The position numbers and the translations under genes were made by a program. A stretch of 11,939 nucleotides of DNA, from NCBI GenBank assembly GCA_044233745.1, contig JBIIJN010000075.1, forward strand, positions 1 to 11,939, in the 5' to 3' direction. Every line of letters starts with the position of its first letter. Position 1 is the first letter of the stretch. Positions 6,026 through 11,939 of this stretch are shown piece by piece. The DNA comes from UBA6165 sp044233745 (lineage in GTDB: Bacteria > Bacteroidota > Bacteroidia > Flavobacteriales_D > Crocinitomicaceae). A model generated the notes under the pieces. It was not told where the DNA came from, made no database searches, and was given only the letters and a program-made list of their open reading frames with translations.

Positions 6026-9000
6026 ATGAGAAAAATCTACGCAATTTTAGTTTTATTTTTAATGCTTGGCTCCACTGCCTCAATCCTTGGTCAAGCTGGT
6101 CAATGTTTGGGAGGCGGCTGTGCAGGACCAGGAACTAGTTATGGTGCTGCTCAAAGTACAACGTCATCAACTTTTGTAAATTCTTTGCCTAATACATATG
6201 CAGGAGAATACAACACTTACAATGTTACATCAGGCCAACAGTATGAATGGTCTTTATGTCCAGCCGATGGAGCTGTGAATCCGACAAGCGATGCACAGTT
6301 AACTTTGAAAAACACGTCTAACGGAAATATTTGTTATAGCGACGACCTTTGTGGAGCTCAACCAAAAATCCTTTGGACGGCTACATTTACGGGTCAAGTT
6401 CGTGTTTTGGTGAATCGATACAATTGTGCAACAAATTCAAATAGCCACACTGTTAGATGGCGATGTGTTTCTTGTGGTCCTCCTCCAGGTCCTCCAGGTT
6501 GTACAAACACTACAGCGTTTGGAAGTGCGGCAGCACCAACAAATAACGTTCCTGTTACCATCAGTACTTGTACGTATCAGAACGAATACAATACAATTAC
6601 TGGTGTAGCAGCTGGCAGCACCTATCAATCAGGAATGAGCTTAGGAGGTTTCATTACCGTTCGTTCTGGCACTTTCAACGGGCCTGTAGTAGCATCTGGT
6701 AATTCGCCGTTAACTTGGACGGCAACAATAGCAGGTAATCACTTCATTCACTACAATACCAATTCAGCTTGTGGCACAGCGACAACATGTGGCACAACAA
6801 CCATTACGTGTACCTCGTGTCCAGCACCTGCTTTCAACCCTTGTACAACAATACCAAATATAGCTGCGTGCGCAACCCCTGTCAGCACTACATGGACAGC
6901 TGGACAAATCGGTGCATGGAGCCCAATTGTTAATACTTGTGGATTTTCTACACCTGGTCAAGAAAGATTATTTACATTCACACCAACAGTTTCAGGAATT
7001 CACCAAATTAACGTTACTGCAATTACTGGCGGCTATCTTGATTTCTTTTGGAAAGCTGCTTCAGGAGGGTGTAATAATACAGGATGGAATTGTATTCTGG
7101 ACGTTCTTAATCCTGGAACATTTGGGTCGCTCAATTTAACAGCTGGTGTTCAATATTATATTATGGCAGATCCTGAGCATACAAATGCTGGGACATTAAC
7201 CATGAATATCGTTTGTCCGCCAAGTTTCAATGCAGTTCCATTTTCAGGCAGTAACACTTATACCCTTTGTTCTGGAAACTTATATGACCATGGTGGTCCT
7301 TCAGGAAACTATTCAGATAACGCAAACGGTTTTACCGTGTTGAACCCATCAATACTTGGCAACATGGTTCAAGTGAGTGGCACGGTATCAGCAGAATCGT
7401 GTTGTGACTTTTTAAGAATTTACAATGGCGTTGGAATAGGCGGAACATTATTGTGGCAAGGTAACCAAGGTGCAGTGCCGGTCATCACATCCACAAGTGG
7501 CCCATTAACCGTTCAGTTTATCTCAGATGGAAGTGTAATTGGAACAGGGTTTGACCTTACTATAGCTTGTGTTTTGCCTCCGCCTCCAAGTCCAACATCT
7601 GTAACAGCTAGCACAAATTCACTTTGCTCGAATTCACTAGCGCCTGTAAACTTAACCGCTAATGGTGCTTCAGGAACTGTATATTGGTTTACTGGTTCTT
7701 GTGCAACAACGGGTCAATTCGCAACTGGAAACTCAGTTGTTGTAAACCCAGCATCTACAACAACGTACTTTGCACGAAACTTTGATGGCGTGCAATGGAG
7801 TACAACATGTGCATCTACAACTGTTACAGTGAACACAAACCCAGCAGCTCCAAGTGTCACTGCTTCATTAACATCAATTTGTCAAGGTGGTTCAACCAAT
7901 TTGAACGGAACTGGTTTGGGTACAATCAGCTGGTTTGACGCTCCAACTGGAGGTAACCTTGTTGGCACATCAGCCAGTGGTGCTGATTTTAACGTAGCAC
8001 CAACATCGAATACGACATATTATGCAGAAACTACAGGGCCTTCTATTGACTCTATTGTGTATAATCAAAGCTTTACTCAAGGCGTTGCACCTTTTACACA
8101 AGCCTTGAACTGGTGTACATTCCGAAGCAATTTATTGAATTCCTATGGCTATGTAAGTCTTACCATCAGAGGTTCAGCAAACCCAACAGGTATAACCATT
8201 ACGGATCCTGTTGAGATTTTGAATATTGCTAACGCAATGAGAACTGCAAACTTATATACAGGCACAATTGGGGGCAATACTTGGAATGTGACTCCTGGTT
8301 GTGTAGCAGGTTCTTCTCCTTGTGGTGGTTCTCCTGGGGTTGTACTTCACCTCAATACTACCTCTTGTAATTGTGATCCTGCTGGTACAGCTTGGGTTAT
8401 TAGACCTGAAATAAATAATGACGCTTGGGGAGGTATTGGAACAGGAACATGTTCTGCCCCTAGCCAGTCTATGGAAGTTGTTTTCCGATACAATACAGGA
8501 TCAGGCGGATGCCCAAGCCCACGCACACCAATTGCTATAACTGTTGATGCTCCTTCTGTAGCACCAACTTCTATAACAAACTTAGACCCAAATATCTGTA
8601 ATGGTGCCTCTACGCAACTTGATGTAGTAGGTGGCTCATTATCTGCTGGTGCGCAATGGGAATGGTCAGACGTGTCTTGTGGCGGTGCTGTTCTTGGAAA
8701 TGGTGCGTCACTCATCGTTACACCAAATGGCACAACTACTTATTATGTTAGAGCGAGCGCAGGTAATGCTTGTGCGGCTTCTGCATGTGAAAGTATCGCA
8801 GTAGCGATGCCAACGGCTTCAACCAACTTGGCAATTGACGGCGACGTGGCTACTTGTGTGGTAAACTCAGGCAACTGGATTCATTTCTACAACGTAGACG
8901 GTCGTTTGATTGCTTCTGTAAACTCTGCAGGTCAGGATTTGGGTAATGTAACTGCTACATCTCTCGTAGCTCCATCCCCTTATGTAATGCCTTCTTGTAC

Positions 9001-9940
9001 GCAGCCATCTGATCCATCTTGGTTCAATGCGGCTTTGGCTAGAAGTTTCATTATTACACCAACAACGCAACCTACAAATGCGGTGTCTGTACGTTTGTAT
9101 ATCTTGGATTCTGAATTCAATGATTACCAAACCTCGGCCTTGGGTACTACGCAAAATGCCAACGATGATGTTTCAACAATCACCGATATGGACATGACCA
9201 AGCATTCTAGTCCGTTTGAAGATGGAAATCCATTGAACAATTGTGGCGTTGGATCTACAATTTATGTACCTCAATCCGGGTCTGGATTAACTTCTGCAGT
9301 GATGGGTGGATTCTCTGGATCATACTACATCGAGTATAGCATTTCGAGCTTCTCTGAAATGTTCCCAATGAATAGTTCAAACTCAGCACTCCCTGTAACT
9401 ATGACTTCGTTTAATGCCAACTGTGCAGGTGACAAAGTAAATATCACTTGGACAACGGCTTCAGAGTTTAACGCGTCGCACTACAGCTTACAAACAAGCC
9501 GAGATGGACAAACTTGGACAGAAGTAGCAGAAATAGCAGCTGCAGGTACAACAAGTCAGGAAAGCAACTATGCCTACCAAGACTTCCTTTTCGGTGGCGT
9601 TTCTTACTATCGCTTGGTTCAAGTAGATTTAGATGGCGCTAGCGAAATATATGGTCCTATCAGTGTAGATTGTGAAATCAGCGAAAGCAGCATGACGGTT
9701 TATCCAAACCCAACTAATAACGATTTCACAGTATTGATTCAAACTACTGAATCATTCGAAAACGCTACAATTGAATTGGTTGACTTGTCGGGTCGCGCTG
9801 TAGAAGTGAAAGAAATGAACATACTACCAGGCAGCACGCAAGTTAGATTTGAAACAAAAGGCATCATGCCGGGCACCTACATCATGCGCATCAAAGGTGA
9901 AAACGATAAGTTTACACCGATTCGCGTTGTGGTTCTTTAG
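6026..9940 (+). CDS. Large modular T9SS surface protein (CUB-like, Ig-like, FN3-like, sorting tail)
   Basis: A 1304-residue exported protein. Residues 1-22 are a signal peptide (ILG before Gln23). Residues about 24-152 and 157-270 are two tandem, diverged copies of one Cys-containing module (Y.gEYNT, TWTATF/TWTATIAG, ending CVSC and CTSC), joined by a Pro-rich linker PPPGPPG. Residues about 272-400 are a beta-rich pre-peptidase-like module (ERLFTFTPTVSGIHQINVTA). Residues about 403-515 are CUB-like (CCDFLRIYNGVGIGGTLL, VQFISDGS). Three Ig-like modules follow at about 521-605, 606-671 and 842-920 (each with 'tTYYa/v'). An unassigned domain lies at about 672-841 (LNWCTFRSNLL, CNCDPAGTAW), and another at about 925-1122. 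Residues about 1122-1219 are FN3-like (VNITWTTASEFNASHYSLQ). The type A sorting domain starts near residue 1225 (YPNPTNNDF). Expected outside the outer membrane after T9SS export. No catalytic motif was recognised; adhesin or matrix protein is inference. Confidence 0.92.
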   Translation: MRKIYAILVLFLMLGSTASILGQAGQCLGGGCAGPGTSYGAAQSTTSSTFVNSLPNTYAGEYNTYNVTSGQQYEWSLCPADGAVNPTSDAQLTLKNTSNGNICYSDDLCGAQPKILWTATFTGQVRVLVNRYNCATNSNSHTVRWRCVSCGPPPGPPGCTNTTAFGSAAAPTNNVPVTISTCTYQNEYNTITGVAAGSTYQSGMSLGGFITVRSGTFNGPVVASGNSPLTWTATIAGNHFIHYNTNSACGTATTCGTTTITCTSCPAPAFNPCTTIPNIAACATPVSTTWTAGQIGAWSPIVNTCGFSTPGQERLFTFTPTVSGIHQINVTAITGGYLDFFWKAASGGCNNTGWNCILDVLNPGTFGSLNLTAGVQYYIMADPEHTNAGTLTMNIVCPPSFNAVPFSGSNTYTLCSGNLYDHGGPSGNYSDNANGFTVLNPSILGNMVQVSGTVSAESCCDFLRIYNGVGIGGTLLWQGNQGAVPVITSTSGPLTVQFISDGSVIGTGFDLTIACVLPPPPSPTSVTASTNSLCSNSLAPVNLTANGASGTVYWFTGSCATTGQFATGNSVVVNPASTTTYFARNFDGVQWSTTCASTTVTVNTNPAAPSVTASLTSICQGGSTNLNGTGLGTISWFDAPTGGNLVGTSASGADFNVAPTSNTTYYAETTGPSIDSIVYNQSFTQGVAPFTQALNWCTFRSNLLNSYGYVSLTIRGSANPTGITITDPVEILNIANAMRTANLYTGTIGGNTWNVTPGCVAGSSPCGGSPGVVLHLNTTSCNCDPAGTAWVIRPEINNDAWGGIGTGTCSAPSQSMEVVFRYNTGSGGCPSPRTPIAITVDAPSVAPTSITNLDPNICNGASTQLDVVGGSLSAGAQWEWSDVSCGGAVLGNGASLIVTPNGTTTYYVRASAGNACAASACESIAVAMPTASTNLAIDGDVATCVVNSGNWIHFYNVDGRLIASVNSAGQDLGNVTATSLVAPSPYVMPSCTQPSDPSWFNAALARSFIITPTTQPTNAVSVRLYILDSEFNDYQTSALGTTQNANDDVSTITDMDMTKHSSPFEDGNPLNNCGVGSTIYVPQSGSGLTSAVMGGFSGSYYIEYSISSFSEMFPMNSSNSALPVTMTSFNANCAGDKVNITWTTASEFNASHYSLQTSRDGQTWTEVAEIAAAGTTSQESNYAYQDFLFGGVSYYRLVQVDLDGASEIYGPISVDCEISESSMTVYPNPTNNDFTVLIQTTESFENATIELVDLSGRAVEVKEMNILPGSTQVRFETKGIMPGTYIMRIKGENDKFTPIRVVVL

Positions 9941-9969
9941 GTAGCTAGTTGCTAGACAAAATAAAACTG

Positions 9970-10003
9970 AAAACCGCGGGGAATTATCCTCGCGGTTTTT
10001 TTT
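9970..10003 (+). terminator. Strong intrinsic terminator after the 1304-residue protein
   Basis: A 12-bp stem, 9970-9981 (AAAACCGCGGGG) with 9988-9999 (one G-T wobble), closes the 6-nt loop AATTAT and runs into eight T at 9996-10003. It begins 30 bp after the stop codon. The same T tract is the left end of the inverted repeat at 9997-10041. Confidence 0.9.
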
Positions 10004-10041
10004 GGCTGCTTTGTCAAACTTTGACAAAGCAGCCAAAAAAA
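9997..10041. repeat. Perfect inverted repeat, 22-bp arms around one base
   Basis: Arms 9997-10018 and 10020-10041 are exact reverse complements around C10019. The right arm covers the first 19 bp of tandem repeat copy 1 (10023-10041), so the left arm acts as an inverted partial copy of that unit. With seven T on the left and seven A on the right, a transcript from either strand would fold into a long hairpin ending in a U tract, so it could also terminate transcription in both directions. Confidence 0.9.
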
Positions 10042-10114
10042 CAACGTTAAATTTTCGCCTAGCCGCGCTTTCGTCAAAAAAACGGCAAGGCACTTTGACA
10101 AAGTTTTGGCAAAG
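10023..10114. repeat. Tandem repeat unit, copy 1 (92 bp)
   Basis: This unit starts GACAAAGCAGCC and ends TTTTGGCAAAG. It aligns with copy 2 at 10145-10237 over its whole length, with about nine substitutions and one single-base gap in the A-rich run (roughly 90% identity by eye). It contains the small palindrome ACTTTG-A-CAAAGT at 10092-10104. The unit is not part of any recognised gene. Confidence 0.85.
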
Positions 10115-10144
10115 AGTAATATCACAGGGTATTCTTCCAAGTTC

Positions 10145-10237
10145 GACAAAGTAGCCAAACAAAACAACGTTATGTTTTCGCATTGCCGCGCTTTCATCAA
10201 AAAAACGACGAGGCACTTTGACAAAGTTTTGGCAAAG
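10145..10237. repeat. Tandem repeat unit, copy 2 (93 bp)
   Basis: The second copy begins GACAAAGTAGCC and ends TTTTGGCAAAG, 122 bp after the start of copy 1; a 30-bp non-repeated spacer separates them. The last bases plus flank (GGCAAAGTAGTCAAG, 10231-10245) resemble the start of a further degenerate unit. On the minus strand both copies can be read as the same peptide (RFFDESAA), but the 1-bp gap between copies throws the remainder into different frames. Confidence 0.85.
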
Positions 10238-10282
10238 TAGTCAAGAGAGCATCAAAAACGCAGTGCATTGTAGAAGTGCAAA

Positions 10283-10298
10283 ATGAATTACAATTCAT
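10283..10298. promoter_or_regulatory. Short palindrome ATGAATT-ac-AATTCAT, possible operator
   Basis: Arms 10283-10289 and 10292-10298 are perfect reverse complements with a 2-bp centre. A dimeric transcription factor could bind such a site. It lies about 150 bp upstream of the promoter candidate, so a regulatory role is speculative. Confidence 0.25.
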
Positions 10299-10433
10299 AG
10301 CATTGCATGATTTGAAATGACGCAACCATGCAGTGAAAATAACTATCTAACAGAGTTATTGTGAAAAAACACACAATCTATTATTCGCGCATACAAAATG
10401 TTTCAAAAATTGTTTTAAAACAGTAAAATAAAG

Positions 10434-10464
10434 TTGAAGAATTGAATAATTGAATGTATTTTTA
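10434..10464 (+). promoter_or_regulatory. Candidate promoter: TTG - 20 bp - TATTTTTA
   Basis: TTG at 10434-10436 and TATTTTTA at 10457-10464 are separated by 20 bp. The -7 element lacks the final G of TAnnTTTG. Its immediate context, TTTTTACCC, resembles TTTTAACCC at the 6026 promoter. It implies a leader of about 70 nt before the ATG at 10541. Confidence 0.35.
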
Positions 10465-10540
10465 CCCAGTTCATTATTGGAATCATAAAAATTAGGAATC
10501 CAATAAACACAATTTTTTAACCTTACAAAACAGTTCCATC

Positions 10541-11939
10541 ATGAAAAGATGCTATCACTTTATTGGGGCGCTATTTGTCCTATTCGCCGTTTTCAGGCTC
10601 GATGCCCAAACGGTACAAACTTTTACGAGCAACGGCACATTTACCGTACCTGCGGGGGTTACCCAAATAACGGTTGAGTGTTGGGGCGGAGGTGGAGGCG
10701 GAGGTCGATCTAATGCCGCATTTAGCAACAACGGACGCGGCGGCGGTGGCGGTGGCGCCTATGCACGCAGCGTGCTTAATGTAAACCCAAATGATGTATA
10801 TTCAATTGCAGTTGGTTCAGGAGGAACAGGGGGTAACCTAAGCGCCGCGGACAACTCAGGCGGTCCAAGCAATTTTGGCGGCGGGTTAGTCGTTGCTGTA
10901 GGTGGTGGCGGAGTTGCCAACAACAACAACACGGCTGGAGCTGGAGGATTAGCGGCGTCATGCACATTCAACGATGTTGCATTTAATGGAGGAAACGGTG
11001 TGAATGGTTCCGGAGGTAATACTGGTGCTGGTGGTGGTGGAGCAGGAACGAATAATCCGGGAGCTAATGGCGTAAATCAAACTGGTGGAGCTGGAGGCGC
11101 AAATGACGGAGGCGCAGGAGGAAATGGTCGCACGAATGCAGGAACTGGCTTTGCAGGTTTAGCCTTCGGTGGCGGTGGCGGCGGCGGGCGTGGCAGTTTG
11201 ATTAGCGCAAACAACGGTGGCGCCGGAGCGTCTGGTGCAATCAGAATTACCTACACGCTACCTGCTTGCTCGGGCATGCCTACTGCTGGCACAATTACAC
11301 CAAGCGCAACGAACGTTATTACCGGCCAAGGCTTCACATTGAATTTAGATGGATTTTCTTTACTTCAAGGCATTTCCTTCCAATGGCAATCATCAACATC
11401 TTCTTCTGGTCCTTTTACTGATATTCCAGGTGCAACAAATTCAAGCTACAACAATCCAAGCGGCATCTCTACAACGACCTATTATCAAGTAGTAGTTACC
11501 TGTGATAATACCAGCGAATCTGCTATATCATCACAGGCAGTAGTGAATTTTTATCCAACCCTTTTGGTCACCGGTCAAGGCGCTAACAATGTGCCCTGTG
11601 GTCAAAACAGCTTCTTGCAAGATCACAATGGTAACTCGAACTATGCCAACAACAGAAATGATTGGAGTGTTTTAAACGCAGGCGATGGTGGTGTAATTAA
11701 CATCAATGGTACCTATGCCACAGAAAGTGGATGGGACTTCGTGAGAATTTACAATGGAGTTGGAACAGGAGGTGCCTTGTTGTTAAACGTTTCTGGTTCA
11801 GGAAACATCAACTTTACAGGAAATCCAGGTCAAACCTTGACCCTTCAATTCGTTTCTGATGGCTCTAACGTTGCAGCTGGATTTAATCTATTTGTCACCT
11901 ATTCTGGTGCGTGCGTAATACCTTGTACAGCTGCTCCAA
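10541..11939 (+). CDS. Secreted glycine-rich / Ig-like / CUB-like modular protein (3' end outside window)
   Basis: Open from ATG 10541 to the right edge: 466 codons with no stop, so the C terminus and any T9SS tail are not seen. Residues 1-22 are a signal peptide (LDA before Gln23). Residues about 24-240 are a glycine-rich domain that opens with the hallmark strands FTSNGTFTVPAGVTQITVEC and WGGGGGGG, continues with many Gly/Asn/Ala runs, and closes with GGGGGGG followed by GASGAIRITY. Residues about 245-335 are an Ig-like module (ISFQWQSSTSSSGPFTDIPG, TTTYYQVVVTC). Residues about 352-455 are CUB-like (DFVRIYNGVGTGGALL, LTLQFVSDGSNVAAGF), closely similar to the CUB-like module of the 1304-residue protein upstream. 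G/C is locally raised in the Gly-coding part (about 10680-11240). Likely an exported adhesin or matrix protein; the role is inferred from architecture only. Confidence 0.88.
   Translation, partial: MKRCYHFIGALFVLFAVFRLDAQTVQTFTSNGTFTVPAGVTQITVECWGGGGGGGRSNAAFSNNGRGGGGGGAYARSVLNVNPNDVYSIAVGSGGTGGNLSAADNSGGPSNFGGGLVVAVGGGGVANNNNTAGAGGLAASCTFNDVAFNGGNGVNGSGGNTGAGGGGAGTNNPGANGVNQTGGAGGANDGGAGGNGRTNAGTGFAGLAFGGGGGGGRGSLISANNGGAGASGAIRITYTLPACSGMPTAGTITPSATNVITGQGFTLNLDGFSLLQGISFQWQSSTSSSGPFTDIPGATNSSYNNPSGISTTTYYQVVVTCDNTSESAISSQAVVNFYPTLLVTGQGANNVPCGQNSFLQDHNGNSNYANNRNDWSVLNAGDGGVININGTYATESGWDFVRIYNGVGTGGALLLNVSGSGNINFTGNPGQTLTLQFVSDGSNVAAGFNLFVTYSGACVIPCTAAP

Larger units (their letters stand above)
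10238..10540. other. A/T-rich intergenic region upstream of the glycine-rich protein gene
   Basis: No gene is seen here. It contains a perfect 7-bp inverted repeat at 10283-10298, several GCATTG/TGCA-type words around 10260-10335, and the promoter candidate at 10434-10464. Together with the terminator and repeats just upstream it forms a 600-bp gap between two surface-protein genes. Confidence 0.55.

Noticed and set aside
8347..8733. 128-codon minus-strand open frame in the large surface gene
   Set aside because: It is antisense to a continuous, well-supported coding region and has no domain or signal peptide.
9997..10237. CRISPR array
   Set aside because: Only two units of about 92 bp are present with one spacer-like gap. 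Units are too long, imperfect and too few, and no cas gene is nearby.
10759..10971. Pro/Ala-rich minus-strand open frame
   Set aside because: It is the antisense reading of Gly codons in the glycine-rich domain, so the Pro and Ala content is an artefact.

Overview
The window looks like a chromosomal segment from a Bacteroidota bacterium, most likely a gliding or surface-active member of the Flavobacteriales. The exact family cannot be fixed from the sequence. Evidence for the phylum: two proteins end in a type IX secretion system (T9SS) type A sorting domain of the YPNPT... kind. Leaders are A/T-rich without Shine-Dalgarno sequences. Promoter candidates resemble the Bacteroidota TTTG / TAnnTTTG pattern. 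All five signal-peptidase-I type precursors have Gln right after the predicted cleavage site, as is typical of this phylum.

Layout. Positions 1-635 (minus strand) hold the 5' part of a secreted 'choice-of-anchor L' surface protein that runs off the left edge. It is divergent from a three-gene, closely spaced plus-strand cluster: an M20 metallo-dipeptidase (863-2242), a small LEA14/WHy-like lipoprotein (2264-2746), and a secreted protein with YD-like tyrosine-rich repeats (2764-3687). Next comes a single T9SS-exported protein with its own promoter candidate and terminator (3879-5042). A gene-free stretch of about 980 bp follows, containing a double-hairpin REP-like element (5231-5283) and a weak direct repeat.

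The largest gene (6026-9940) encodes a 1304-residue modular T9SS surface protein: two tandem N-terminal modules, a CUB-like domain, three Ig-like modules, an FN3-like module and a sorting tail. It ends at a strong intrinsic terminator (9970-10003). That terminator abuts a perfect 22-bp inverted repeat and two tandem copies of a roughly 92-bp repeat (9997-10237), which do not look protein coding. The last gene (10541 to the right edge) starts another secreted modular protein: glycine-rich domain, Ig-like module, and a CUB-like module clearly related to the one in the 1304-residue protein. It is cut off before its C terminus.

How the parts fit: four of the seven genes encode modular extracellular proteins, two of them with visible T9SS tails, so this is a cell-surface/secretome locus. 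The dipeptidase cluster is metabolic or housekeeping in character and appears to be a separate transcription unit. No defence system, CRISPR array, RNA gene or intact mobile element was recognised. The most unusual non-coding structure is the repeat cluster at about 9.99-10.24 kb.
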